Positions 35,321 through 43,796 of a DNA stretch of 64,000 bases are shown here, piece by piece. A program made the translations under genes and the position numbers. The notes under the pieces were generated by a model. It saw only the letters and a program-made list of their open reading frames with translations. It made no database searches and had not been told where the DNA came from. The stretch lies in assembly GCA_023512135.1 (NCBI GenBank), contig JAIMAG010000004.1, positions 1 through 64,000 on the forward strand. Direction: 5' to 3'. This DNA is from Terriglobia bacterium. GTDB taxonomy: Bacteria; Acidobacteriota; Terriglobia; Acidiferrales; UBA7541. The number at the start of each line of letters is the position of its first letter. The stretch's first letter is position 1.

Positions 35321-35988
35321 CTCCGGGGACAGCCGACAATTGGATCGCCGCGCCCGACTTTCATTTATCCAAGTCGACTGTCCCCCGGAGAGTGAATGCG
35401 CTGCTGCGGAGCACATCTGGTTGCCCAGGTGAGGGGGTAGTATCCGCAGCCAGCGCAAGCCTGAAGAAAATCCGTGAGGAGCGGCCGCCGCTCAGGGGCA
35501 GACATGGTTGGTCTTGCCTGTGGCGTTTGCTCATCGCGCTCAGGTTTTTGGGCGTTTTAACGAAGGTGGGATTTATCGAGGGCCCCTGAGCGGCGGCGGT
35601 GTGGACCGAGCTCGCAACGGACATCGGTCGCTGCGCTCCTATCCAGGTGCTAGTTGGGTTTGGCCCCATGCAAACAGCAGTTTTCAGGAGCCGGGCAGGG
35701 GCGCCTGCCGCGATCGTTCGCGGTCCGATGAGCGGGGTCCAACGGGCCGGTTCACCATTGCCCATCGTTTGCGGGTCAACTTCGCTCATCCATCGGGTTG
35801 GGGTTACTGGCGTCACGGCTGCCCGGCTCCTAAACCATTCCTCCACGCTTATCTCGTCTCTGTTGACTGCATCATTTGCATGGGCAAGCGCCATGCCAAT
35901 CAACAAGAACCAGCCGTATGCAAAACATGCTCATTTTGTGTGGTTTGCATTTCCCCTCGAGATCGTTGCCAGTCGAGGGGAGTTTTTG
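35321..35988 (+). ncRNA. Candidate large structured RNA (novel or unrecognised)
   Basis: This stretch has no supported protein gene but many complementary segments. In order: H1 35321-35345 with 35367-35390 (about 23 pairs, one mismatch, small bulges). H2 35398-35410 with 35443-35456 (13 pairs, one bulge), enclosing an inner hairpin near 35414-35429. H3 35484-35499 with 35582-35597 (16 perfect pairs). H4 35604-35609 with 35624-35629. H5 35665-35674 with 35875-35884 (10 perfect). Nested inside H5 are H6 35686-35698 with 35819-35831 (13 perfect), H7 35708-35713 with 35718-35723, and H8 35727-35734 with 35783-35790 (8 perfect). A terminator-like hairpin follows at 35952. Nesting favours RNA over a transposon. 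It matches no RNA family I recognise; strand is set by the terminator and could be wrong. Confidence 0.5.
35952..35987 (+). terminator. Intrinsic terminator-like hairpin
   Basis: TCCCCTCGA (35952-35960) and TCGAGGGGA (35973-35981) form a perfect nine-pair stem with a 12-base loop, followed by G and TTTTT (35983-35987) on the plus strand. No plus-strand gene ends nearby, so it would terminate the candidate RNA. The loop is larger than typical. Confidence 0.5.
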
Positions 35989-36336
35989 CTGGGCGAATTG
36001 CCACAGAAGGTGGGAAATGGGTCTCACATCGCCTGAAACTGACCGAATCGAGACATGAAGGCTCAGTTTTTCCACCGCCTTCCGTAACAAAACATACCCT
36101 AGTTCGAAGCGTTCACTTTGCTCTGGAAGTAGAAAGCCTTCCGACGGGGTAAATGCCCCACACCGACCGTCATTTCTCGCAAGCCCGTTCGAAGCGGAGC
36201 ACCATTTGGACGGGAACTCATGATAACTCATTTAAAATCAATATATTAAAAGCATGCTGTAGCCTTCTCTTTCTGTTGGGATTTGGCATCAGGCATGCCC
36301 AATTCACTGTGAACTTCATGCGGTGGGACTGAAAAA
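35989..36336 (+). promoter_or_regulatory. hemA upstream region with AT-rich promoter candidate
   Basis: About 350 bases without a supported gene. A weaker hairpin (AAACTGA-TCAGTTT followed by TTT) lies near 36037-36072. The segment 36225-36255 is strongly AT-rich (TTTAAAATCAATATATTAAA) and is the best candidate promoter for hemA, giving a leader of roughly 70-90 bases. GCATGC occurs twice downstream of it, near 36253 and 36293. No riboswitch consensus was recognised. Confidence 0.4.
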
Positions 36337-37659
36337 TTGACTCGGACTCTGGCAGTCATAGGCACGAATCACCGTCACGCGTCGGTCAGCTTTCGCGAAC
36401 GCTTCAGCATGCCAGACAGTCGCCTCTTCCCGGCCTTGCAGCATCTGGTGCAGGCGGCTGGCATCGCAGAAATCGTCATTCTGAGCACCTGCAATCGAAC
36501 GGAATTCATCGTCTGGGCGGAAGATTTGGAACTTGCGAGTACTTCAGTGTTCGACTACCTGAGCCAGCAGTTCGGCTTGCAGGAAAAAGAGCGGGCATTT
36601 TTCTACAGCCTGGTCGCTGCCGATGCCGTCCGGCACATCTTCCGCGTTGCTTCCGGACTGGATTCCATGGTGGTGGGCGAGCCGGAGATTACCGGCCAAG
36701 TCAAAGCGGCCTGGACGAAGGCCCGCCAGGCGGGCACGAGTCGGAATTTTTTGGATGCAGTGTTTCAGAAAGCGCTGAGTGTGGCCAAGCGGGTGCGGTC
36801 GGAAACCGCCATCGGTCAGGCCGCGGTCTCGGTTCCGTATGCTGCGGTGCAACTGGCCCGACAGATCTTTGGCGACCTGACGGCACGCACGGTGCTCATT
36901 CTGGGAGCCGGCAAGATGAGCGAGCTGGCCGTGCGCTATTTGGTTGCCAGCGGGGCGCGGGCTGTCCGCGTGACGAACCGCACCTACGAGCACGCTGTAG
37001 CCCTCGCCACCGATCTGGGCGGAACCGCGGTGCCCTTCGAGCAGCGCTGGGCGCACCTGGCCGAAGCCGACATTGTCATCAGCTCGACCGGATGCCCCCA
37101 CTTTGTGCTCGGCGTCGAAGATTTGCAGCGCGTTCAACAGATGCGCCGCGGTCGCCCGATCTTTCTGATCGACATCGCGGTGCCACGCGATATTCACCCG
37201 GACGTGCGCCGGCTGCCCGGAGTCTTTCTCTACGATATGGATGATCTCGAGCAGGTCGTCGCACGCAACCGGTCGGAGCGACTGGCTGCGGCGGCCCAGG
37301 CGGAAACGTTCATCGCCAGGGAAGTGGAACGTTTCATGGAAAAACTCCGCGCCGTACACGTGGTGCCCACGATTGTCGCCGTGCGTCAGCGTCTGGATGA
37401 AATCAAAGCGGCGGAGCTGCACCGCTACCGCACCGAGAACGGGCCGTTAGCGATCGAGCACGAGCAGGCGATCGAAGCATTCGCCGAGCAGTTGGTCGAG
37501 CGCATTGCCAACCAGCTTGCGCGCGAGCTGAAGGTGGCAGCGCAGCAGCGTCGTGCCGATGTGCTGGCCGAAGCCGTGCGCCACCTGTTCCGGTTGCCCC
37601 GGTCCACCGCCCTGGCGGCTCAGCCAGCCGGGCACGCCCCGTTGGAGGGAAGCCGGTGA
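36337..37659 (+). CDS. hemA: Glutamyl-tRNA reductase
   Basis: This 440-residue enzyme reduces Glu-tRNA to glutamate-1-semialdehyde, the first committed step of C5-pathway heme synthesis. It starts at TTG 36337, giving MTRTLAVIGTNHRHASVSFR. The nucleophile lies in ILSTCNRTEFIVW (Cys52). Other motifs are GLDSMVVGEPEITGQVKAAW, the NADPH fold LILGAGKMSELAVRYLVASG, and FLIDIAVPRDIHPDVR. The last 100 residues form the dimerisation helix. The TTG start and weak ribosome site suggest limited expression or control. It overlaps the TPR gene by four bases. The heme demand of the downstream cytochrome island gives obvious context. Confidence 0.95.
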   Translation: MTRTLAVIGTNHRHASVSFRERFSMPDSRLFPALQHLVQAAGIAEIVILSTCNRTEFIVWAEDLELASTSVFDYLSQQFGLQEKERAFFYSLVAADAVRHIFRVASGLDSMVVGEPEITGQVKAAWTKARQAGTSRNFLDAVFQKALSVAKRVRSETAIGQAAVSVPYAAVQLARQIFGDLTARTVLILGAGKMSELAVRYLVASGARAVRVTNRTYEHAVALATDLGGTAVPFEQRWAHLAEADIVISSTGCPHFVLGVEDLQRVQQMRRGRPIFLIDIAVPRDIHPDVRRLPGVFLYDMDDLEQVVARNRSERLAAAAQAETFIAREVERFMEKLRAVHVVPTIVAVRQRLDEIKAAELHRYRTENGPLAIEHEQAIEAFAEQLVERIANQLARELKVAAQQRRADVLAEAVRHLFRLPRSTALAAQPAGHAPLEGSR

Positions 37660-38303
37660 ACCGCAAGGACAGCCAAACCGTGCGACCCGGCCAACCCGCT
37701 CCGGTTGGCCCCGCGCCGAGCTGGACCAGCCGGGAAGCGTATCTGCTGGCGCTGGTCTGCCTGGCTGTGGGACTGATCGTCGGTTACATCTTTCGCGGCT
37801 CCACGCCAGCAGCGTCGGTGACCTCGGCTGCCGCACCCTCCAGTGCGCCAGCGGGCAAACCGGCACCGGCCTCCCCACAGGCCCTGGCGCAACTGGCCGC
37901 GCCGTTGCATGCCGCGGTTCAGGCCAACCCCAGAAATGTGGAAGCACTCATCCGACTGGGGAACTTCTACTTCGACAATCAGGCCTGGGCGGAGGCCATC
38001 GAGTATTACAGCCGTGCGCTGGAGTTGCGCCCGGAAGACGTCAACGTGCGCACTGACCGCGGCACCGCCTATTGGTATTCCGGATTTCCGGACAAGGCGG
38101 TGGAGGACTACGAGCGTTCCCTGAGCTTCCAACCCGACCATGCCAATACCTTGTTCAATTTGGGAGTCGTCCGCTTGCACGGCTTCGGGGATGCCGCGGG
38201 TGCCGTCGCCGCCTGGAACAAACTGCTGCAGTTGCATCCTCAGCATCCTGATCGCGCGCGCATCGAAACGCTGATTGCCCAGGCGCGCAGCGGTGAGCGT
38301 TGA
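37656..38303 (+). CDS. Membrane-anchored TPR protein
   Basis: This 215-residue protein has a cytoplasmic N-terminus and one membrane helix (AYLLALVCLAVGLIVGYIFR). A low-complexity Ala/Pro/Ser linker leads to about three tetratricopeptide repeats (PRNVEALIRLGNFYFDNQAW, PEDVNVRTDRGTAYWYSGFP, PDHANTLFNLGVVRLHG). The topology resembles CcmH/CycH- or NrfG-type TPR proteins of cytochrome assembly, but anchoring TPR proteins serve many roles. The GTG overlaps the hemA stop (GTGA), so it is translationally coupled to heme synthesis. Confidence 0.78.
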   Translation: MNRKDSQTVRPGQPAPVGPAPSWTSREAYLLALVCLAVGLIVGYIFRGSTPAASVTSAAAPSSAPAGKPAPASPQALAQLAAPLHAAVQANPRNVEALIRLGNFYFDNQAWAEAIEYYSRALELRPEDVNVRTDRGTAYWYSGFPDKAVEDYERSLSFQPDHANTLFNLGVVRLHGFGDAAGAVAAWNKLLQLHPQHPDRARIETLIAQARSGER

Positions 38304-38329
38304 GGGAAGGTACGAACTGAGGCCACCGA

Positions 38330-38950
38330 ATGAGCCGAGCGTGCGTTGCCCATCTGCAGGAAGATCACACTCGGTTTGCGCAGATGCTCGCAACGCTGGA
38401 AGGTTGGGTGCAGAAGGCAGAGTCGGCTATGCCGGCCGAAGCAGCGCAGTGGCAGCAGGCCCGGACAATGCTGGAGTCGTTTATCCGGGACGTGACCTTG
38501 CACATCAGCAAGGAAGAACAGGTACTTTTCCCTGTTCTGGAAGCCTATTTGCCCCGCGACATCGGCCCGCTGGCCGTGCTCCGCGGTGAACACAGCGACA
38601 TCCGCGCTCAATTCCGCCGGCTGCAGGAAGCGATTGTCGTTCTGTGCCGCGAGCCGGAAAGCCGCCACGCTGCAGCCAGCTTTGCCCGGGCCGGACACGC
38701 CCTCCGGCAACTCGTCTACGATCATCTTTACAAAGAGGACCGCGTGTTGTATCCGATGATTGCGCGTTTCCTGGAACCCGAGCGGGATGCGCACCTGCTG
38801 CAGCAGATGCAGGCCCTGCACGCCTCCGCCGAATCCGTTGCCCCCGAAACGCTCAAAGACCACACCATGGGCAGCGCCCGCAGCTCCACGGAGCCAACGC
38901 CGCGCTGTCCGGAAGGAGCTCGCCCATGCCCTTCGATCGACAAGAACTGA
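38330..38950 (+). CDS. Hemerythrin-like HHE domain protein
   Basis: This 206-residue protein has iron-ligand candidates in HLQEDHTRFAQML, VTLHISKEEQVLFPVLE, RGEHSDIRAQFRRL and VYDHLYKEDRVLYPMIARF. These are the HHE cation-binding pattern of a di-iron four-helix bundle. The C-terminal 40 residues are low-complexity and extend over the start of the next gene. A role in O2, NO or iron handling is the family expectation. It begins 26 bases after the TPR gene. Confidence 0.83.
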   Translation: MSRACVAHLQEDHTRFAQMLATLEGWVQKAESAMPAEAAQWQQARTMLESFIRDVTLHISKEEQVLFPVLEAYLPRDIGPLAVLRGEHSDIRAQFRRLQEAIVVLCREPESRHAAASFARAGHALRQLVYDHLYKEDRVLYPMIARFLEPERDAHLLQQMQALHASAESVAPETLKDHTMGSARSSTEPTPRCPEGARPCPSIDKN

Positions 38951-39297
38951 TCGACAAACTGAAACTGGAAATCGAAGTCATCGAAAAAGGCGGTTACTAT
39001 CCGTCGGTGCGCCAGCCGCGTCAGCTCCCGCGCATCTTTCGCGATTCGGTCAGTTGCCTGAACGTCGGTCTGGAAGTGAAGCGGGAACCCTGCCTGCACT
39101 GTTTCCTGATGGAATTCGTGCCCCCGGAGCACCGCGACAAAGAAGAGCCCTGCCATTACATCCCGCTGAACGAGCAGGGCGACACGGTAGCTTCCCTCAG
39201 CGCTGCGGGAGATCGCGACCGTTTGCAGGATGCAGTGCTGCAGTGGTTGAAGACCACGGTGGCGCGGCTGGAAGCTGAAGCGGCTGCCGGCGGCTAG
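38926..39297 (+). CDS. Conserved-looking small protein with Cys motif, unknown function
   Basis: This 123-residue protein begins at ATG 38926 after GGAAGGAGCT, overlapping the hemerythrin gene by 25 bases. It has a charged helical start (ELIDKLKLEIEVIEKGGYYP), then a Cys-rich middle with DSVSCLNVGLEVKREPCLHC and EEPCHYIPLNEQGD, and a helical C-terminus. The four cysteines (one C-x2-C pair plus two flanking) and a His could bind a metal. I cannot name a characterised family. Coupling to a hemerythrin suggests a linked redox or metal role. Confidence 0.65.
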   Translation: MPFDRQELIDKLKLEIEVIEKGGYYPSVRQPRQLPRIFRDSVSCLNVGLEVKREPCLHCFLMEFVPPEHRDKEEPCHYIPLNEQGDTVASLSAAGDRDRLQDAVLQWLKTTVARLEAEAAAGG

Positions 39298-39299
39298 TG

Positions 39300-39314
39300 G
39301 CTCGGTCGCCGAGC
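39300..39314. terminator. Short hairpin after the hemerythrin/Cys-protein pair
   Basis: GCTCGG-TCG-CCGAGC is a perfect six-pair stem beginning three bases after the stop codon at 39297. The downstream sequence AGTTCTTCGC is only weakly T-rich, so termination would be inefficient or Rho-assisted. It lies between convergent transcripts. Confidence 0.3.
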
Positions 39315-39442
39315 AGTTCTTCGCAGCCCGCGGCGGTTTCGCATCTCCGGTCCGGCACGGGTTGCCGCGATTCCAGGGTGCTGGAAAACGCCGTGGCACT
39401 TTCCGCAATCGCCCATTGCCTTCTGGTTGGCTCGGCGCCCGG

Positions 39443-40915
39443 CTAAGGGCCGGGTTGCGGAGATGGCTGTTCTTCTTTTTCCTCTTCGCTGTGCATCAGC
39501 CCGAATTTTTTCATCTTGTAGCGCAGGGCGTCCCGGCTGATGTCGAGCAGTCGTGCTGCATGGGTCTGGTTGCCGCCGGACTGGCGCAAGGCCAGCTCGA
39601 CCATGGCCCGTTCGATTTCTTCGAGGGAAGTACCGCCCTCGGGAATCGAAAGCGGCGGCAGCCAGCGACCGTTCGGCAGTGGCTGGCCGCCGGAGGGCGG
39701 GGAGGCGGTGTGTTCGAATGCCGTGACACCGGTATGCGGTTGCCGGACGGAAAAGGGCAGGTAGTCGGGACGCAGTACCGGCTCGTCTTCCAGAATCATG
39801 GCGCGTTCGATGGCATTCTTCAGTTCGCGCACATTCCCGGGCCAGTCGTAGTTCAGCAGCAGTCGTCGCGTCTCCGCCGTGATCCCGCGCACCGATTTCC
39901 GGAATTTGCGGTTGTAGTGTTCGATGAAAAAGTCCACCAGCGGGAGGATGTCTTCCCGGCGTTCCCGCAGCGGGGGAATGAAGATGGAGATGATGGCCAG
40001 GCGGTAGTAGAGGTCCTGCCGAAAATGGCCTTCGCGGACAGCGCGTTCCAGGTCGCGGTTCGATGCGGCAATCACGCGGACATCCACCTGAATATCGCGC
40101 ACCCCGCCGACCCGGCGGATGACCTGATCCTCGAGTACGCGCAGCAGTTTCGCCTGGAGGAACGGCGTCAGCTCGCCGATTTCGTCCAGAAACAGCGTGC
40201 CGCCATCGGCAATTTCAAACAGCCCTTTCTTCATCGCCTTGGCGTCGGTGAAGGCGCCACGTTCGTGGCCGAACAGTTCGGATTCGAGCAGCGTTTCCGG
40301 AATCGCGGAGACATTGATGGGCACGAACGGACGATCCTGCCGCGCGCTCTGGTAGTGGATGGCTTTGGCGATCAGGTCTTTTCCGGTGCCGCTTTCGCCC
40401 TGGATCAGGATGGTCGTGGCTTCGCTGGCCGCGACCTTGCGGACGAAGTGCATCAGCTCCGTCATCTTCCGGGAGACGCCGATGATGTCGTGATAGCCGG
40501 CGCGCTTGCGCACTTCGCCGCGCAGCGATTCCACTTCGCTCCGCAGCCGCGTCGCTTCGATCGCGTTCTGCAGCGTGACCTGCAGCTCGTCGAAATCGAG
40601 CGGCTTGCCGATGAAGTCGTAGGCGCCCATCTTGATGGCGGCTTTGACGTCGTCGAGCTGCGGATCGGCCGTGATCATGATCACGGCGCGGGCGTCGCCG
40701 GTTTGCTTCAGTTTTTCCAGCACGTCCAGGCCGCTCTGGTCGGGCAGGCGCACATCGAGCAGCACCACGTCCGGCTGCTCGTCGCGCACCAGACTGAGCG
40801 CCGTGCTGGCGTCCGGAGCTTCCAGAGCCTGGTAGCCCCACTCTTCGCACTTCTGCCGGAGCGACCAGCGCACCAGCTTTTCGTCATCGACAATCAGAAC
40901 TTTCGGCTGTGGCAT
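39443..40915 (-). CDS. NtrC-family sigma-54 response regulator
   Basis: This 490-residue three-domain activator has a receiver with phospho-acceptor Asp54 (VVLLDVRLPD) and an AAA+ domain with Walker A GESGTGKD (173-180) and the sigma-54 contact motif GAFTDA (220-225). A Fis-type helix-turn-helix lies at the end (NQTHAARLLDISRDALRYKM). It should activate sigma-54 promoters when phosphorylated by the kinase encoded just upstream. The 15-base spacing to that kinase indicates an operon. Target genes are not identified; I found no clear GG-N10-GC promoter that I would report. Confidence 0.93.
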   Translation of the reverse strand: MPQPKVLIVDDEKLVRWSLRQKCEEWGYQALEAPDASTALSLVRDEQPDVVLLDVRLPDQSGLDVLEKLKQTGDARAVIMITADPQLDDVKAAIKMGAYDFIGKPLDFDELQVTLQNAIEATRLRSEVESLRGEVRKRAGYHDIIGVSRKMTELMHFVRKVAASEATTILIQGESGTGKDLIAKAIHYQSARQDRPFVPINVSAIPETLLESELFGHERGAFTDAKAMKKGLFEIADGGTLFLDEIGELTPFLQAKLLRVLEDQVIRRVGGVRDIQVDVRVIAASNRDLERAVREGHFRQDLYYRLAIISIFIPPLRERREDILPLVDFFIEHYNRKFRKSVRGITAETRRLLLNYDWPGNVRELKNAIERAMILEDEPVLRPDYLPFSVRQPHTGVTAFEHTASPPSGGQPLPNGRWLPPLSIPEGGTSLEEIERAMVELALRQSGGNQTHAARLLDISRDALRYKMKKFGLMHSEEEKEEQPSPQPGP

Positions 40916-40930
40916 GCTATCCCTACTTTA

Positions 40931-42013
40931 CTATGATTGGGCGGCAGAGGCGATCTTTCGCTTGGGCAGCCAGACGCGAAATGTGCTCCCCCGGCCCACT
41001 TCGGTTTCCACCTGGATGCGGCCCCCGTGGAACTCCACGATCCGCCGCGCCAGGGAAAGTCCCAGGCCTGTCCCCTTGCCTTTCGTCGTGTAGAAAGGCT
41101 TGAAGATGTTGGGCAGGTGCTCGGGAGCGATCCCGCAACCCGAATCGGTCACGGCCACGGTGGCGTAGCGGTCTTCGTTGTGCACCTCGACGACAATGCG
41201 TCCCTCGCGGGGAATGGCCTGCAGGGCGTTCAGCAGCAAATTGAGCAGAACCTGCTGGATCCCGTCCGGGTCGTGTTCGACCATGCCGACTTCCGCCGCC
41301 GGACGAAATTCGATTTCGATCGGGCGGGAAGCGATCTGCTGCCGGGCCAGGGAAACGGCGCGTTCCGCGGTCGCGTTCAGGTCCGCCGGGCGCAACTGCA
41401 GCGGCTTCGGCCGGGCATAGTCGAGCAGTTCGTTCAGAATTTTCTGGATATGGTGGACTTCCTGTTCGACCTCTTTCAGGATTTCCCGCGTCGGGCTTCC
41501 CGGGGGCAGGTCGCGCCCGATGATCTGGATCACACCGGCGATGCCCGCCAGCGGGTTGCGAATTTCGTGCGCCAGGCCGGCGGCCAGTTCGCCGAGTGTG
41601 GCCAGGTGTTCGGCGCGGCTCATCTGCGTGCGATGCAACTGCTGGATCTGCTCGTGCGATTCGCGCAACTGACGCACCATCGCGTTGAAGCTGCGACCCA
41701 GCTCGCCGATTTCATCCCGTCGCCCGGCAAAGCCCACCGTGACGTTCAGGTCGCCTTGCTCCAGCCGGGCGATTTTCTCGCGCAGCTCGAGCAGCGGCCG
41801 ATGGACCAGCACCGCCAGCACCACCAGCAATACGGCACAGATGGCCACGGCGCCGCCCGCAGCCACGAGCAGGACCGTGCGCCGGTCCGAAGGCGGAATC
41901 GAAAGCGTCACCCAGAAAAACAGGGCGATGCCCGCCAGCAACGTTGCCGCGACCGGAAGAATCGCTTTGAATCTCCAGTTGATGTGCACGTCGAGCCCGG
42001 GTGCGGTTCTCAC
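40931..42013 (-). CDS. Membrane histidine kinase with HAMP domain (NtrB/ZraS-like)
   Basis: This 360-residue kinase has two N-terminal membrane helices (about 17-36 and 46-70) with almost no periplasmic loop, so the signal may be sensed in the membrane or cytoplasm. A HAMP domain (about 70-120) precedes the H-box LAAGLAHEIRNPLAGI (His149), N-box LLNLLLNALQAIP, and G boxes TDSGCGIAPEHL and GKGTGLGLSLARRI. It starts at GTG 42013 and pairs with the NtrC-type regulator downstream. Its start is 62 bases from that of the divergent globin-coupled kinase. Confidence 0.9.
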   Translation of the reverse strand: MRTAPGLDVHINWRFKAILPVAATLLAGIALFFWVTLSIPPSDRRTVLLVAAGGAVAICAVLLVVLAVLVHRPLLELREKIARLEQGDLNVTVGFAGRRDEIGELGRSFNAMVRQLRESHEQIQQLHRTQMSRAEHLATLGELAAGLAHEIRNPLAGIAGVIQIIGRDLPPGSPTREILKEVEQEVHHIQKILNELLDYARPKPLQLRPADLNATAERAVSLARQQIASRPIEIEFRPAAEVGMVEHDPDGIQQVLLNLLLNALQAIPREGRIVVEVHNEDRYATVAVTDSGCGIAPEHLPNIFKPFYTTKGKGTGLGLSLARRIVEFHGGRIQVETEVGRGSTFRVWLPKRKIASAAQS

Positions 42014-42075
42014 CTCGTGCTACTATTACTCTTGATTATGCCTGCCCGGCGATGGGCCGGCAAGGAGTTTCCCGA

Positions 42076-43365
42076 ATGGAAAGCTTCATCGAGGAGATGA
42101 AGCGCTACCTGGGGTTCGGGCCCGAGGATGTGGCCCTGCTGCGGCAACTGGGCCCGCGGATGGAGAAATATCTGCCCGAACTGGCGGAACGCTTTTATTC
42201 CCAGATTCCGCACCACCCGAATGCCTATCGCGTCTTCACCGGAGGCGAAGCACAGATCGCGCGGTTGAAGCAGACCCTGCAGCACTGGGCCCGCGGATTG
42301 TTCACCGGCACCTACGACGAAGCCTACGCCGAAGACCGCTACCAGATCGGCTACCGGCATGTGCTCGTCGGACTGGAACAGAAGTATGTGATCAGTGCGA
42401 TGGGCATTGTGCGCACGTTCCTTTCCGAATGTCTCCTGCTGGAGTTTCCGGCCAGCGACGAACGGCTGCGTTATAGCCGATCGCTCAGCAAAATTCTCGA
42501 TCTCGACTTGAACCTGATGTGCGAATCCTACATGCACGCGACCATGCAGGGCCTGCGTGCGTTGAATTTGCAACTCGAACGCGCCAATCAGGACCTGGCC
42601 GAAGCCAGTCGCACGAAAGACGAGTTCCTGGCGCACATCTCCCACGAACTGCGTACGCCGCTGAACTCCATTCTCGGATTTACGAAACTGATTCTCGACG
42701 GCCTGTGCCAGACCCCCGAAGAAGAGCGCGAGCTGCTGCGCGATGTCTTCGCCAGCGCTCAGCACCTGCTCAGCCTGGTCAACGATATCCTGGACATCGG
42801 CCGCATCGAGGCGGGCCGCATGTCGCTGCATCTGGAAGAAATTCAGCCGCGGGCCCTGTTCGATTCCACGCTCCCCCTGGTGGCGATTCAGGCCGTCGAG
42901 AAGGGATTGACGCTGCGCGATGAAACCGTGCAGGTGGCTCTGCCGCTGATTCGGGCCGACGAGGTCCGCCTGCGCCAGGTCCTGCTGAATCTGCTGACCA
43001 ACGCCATCAAGTACACCCCGGCCGGCCACGTCGTGCTGCGCGCCCGCATCGAGGAGCCCGCCGGCATGCTCCGCATCGAGGTCGAAGACACCGGGATCGG
43101 CATTCCGCCCGAGCTGCGCGAAGTGGTGTTCCACAAATACATCCAGCTTTCCGGAAGCCAGTCCCGGCGCAGCGGGGGCACGGGCCTGGGTCTGGCGATC
43201 TCCCGCCGGCTGGTGGAGTTGATGGGCGGCCGGATCGGTATCGAAGATGGCAGCGAGGGTCGCGGAACCCGCGTGTGGCTTACCGTGCCGCTGGCGGGCA
43301 CTGCCGGCGCGCGGACGAAACCTGCCGACCACGAACCGCCCGGCCGCGCTTCGATCGAAGAATGA
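42076..43365 (+). CDS. Globin-coupled soluble histidine kinase
   Basis: This 429-residue cytosolic kinase has no membrane segment. Residues 1-150 form a sensor globin (protoglobin-type): LGPRMEKYLPELAERFYSQI, LKQTLQHWARGLFTGTYDEA and YQIGYRHVLVGLEQKYV, where His95 is the candidate proximal heme ligand. The kinase core follows, with H-box FLAHISHELRTPLNSI (His190), N-box LLNLLTNAIKYTP, and G boxes VEDTGIGIPPEL and GGTGLGLAISRRL. Such proteins sense O2, NO or CO through heme. ATG 42076 follows AAGGAG. The stop overlaps the response regulator start, so they form a pair. Confidence 0.9.
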   Translation: MESFIEEMKRYLGFGPEDVALLRQLGPRMEKYLPELAERFYSQIPHHPNAYRVFTGGEAQIARLKQTLQHWARGLFTGTYDEAYAEDRYQIGYRHVLVGLEQKYVISAMGIVRTFLSECLLLEFPASDERLRYSRSLSKILDLDLNLMCESYMHATMQGLRALNLQLERANQDLAEASRTKDEFLAHISHELRTPLNSILGFTKLILDGLCQTPEEERELLRDVFASAQHLLSLVNDILDIGRIEAGRMSLHLEEIQPRALFDSTLPLVAIQAVEKGLTLRDETVQVALPLIRADEVRLRQVLLNLLTNAIKYTPAGHVVLRARIEEPAGMLRIEVEDTGIGIPPELREVVFHKYIQLSGSQSRRSGGTGLGLAISRRLVELMGGRIGIEDGSEGRGTRVWLTVPLAGTAGARTKPADHEPPGRASIEE

Positions 43366-43784
43366 GCGATCTCAAGCGTATCCTGATCGTCGAAGATCAC
43401 GCGCTGGTGGCAAAGTTTTACTGCATGGCCCTCGAGCGCGCCGGCGGCTTCACCTGCTGGGTCTGCGAGGATGTCGAGGCGATCCTCGCTGCTGTGGCCG
43501 AAGGTCGTGTGGACCTGGTTCTGCTGGACGTGTCGCTCAGCGGAACCCACCGCCAGGGCCGCCCCGTGGATGGAATCGAACTGGCGCGCCTGATCCAGCA
43601 GGCGGCCAAAGCGAACGGTCGAACCTTACCCATCCTGCTTGCGACCGCACACGCCATGGCGGGAGACCGTGAGCGGCTGCTCGCAGCCTCCGGCGCCGAC
43701 GATTATCTGGAGAAACCCGTCTACGACGCCGAGCTGCTGGTGCGCAAGATTCGCCGGCTGCTGGGTGCCGGCGAAACCGCTTGA
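43362..43784 (+). CDS. Single-domain response regulator
   Basis: This 140-residue receiver has acidic residues in ILIVEDHALVAKF, phospho-acceptor Asp56 in DLVLLDVSLSG, a Thr in ILLATAHAMAG and Lys in DYLEKPVYDAE. A short insertion (GTHRQGRPVDG) follows the acceptor. There is no output domain, so it acts by protein contact or phosphorelay. The ATGA overlap with the globin-coupled kinase makes that kinase its likely partner. Confidence 0.9.
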   Translation: MSDLKRILIVEDHALVAKFYCMALERAGGFTCWVCEDVEAILAAVAEGRVDLVLLDVSLSGTHRQGRPVDGIELARLIQQAAKANGRTLPILLATAHAMAGDRERLLAASGADDYLEKPVYDAELLVRKIRRLLGAGETA

Positions 43785-43796
43785 ACCAGCCGCTTG

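Noticed and set aside
35462-35480. GAAGAAAATCC as a possible RNase P RNA core motif
   Set aside because: The invariant GAGGAAAGTCC and ACAGAA-type segments are missing, so RNase P RNA is not supported.
35912-35921. AGCCGTATGC resembles the start of group II intron domain V
   Set aside because: The remaining domain V sequence and its characteristic bulge and tetraloop are absent, and no intron protein is nearby.
35508-36152. Long open frames on both strands between the YwiC-like gene and hemA
   Set aside because: Frames on both strands read as low-quality proteins without recognisable domains, overlap each other and cross the terminator-like hairpin; the helices explain the stretch better.
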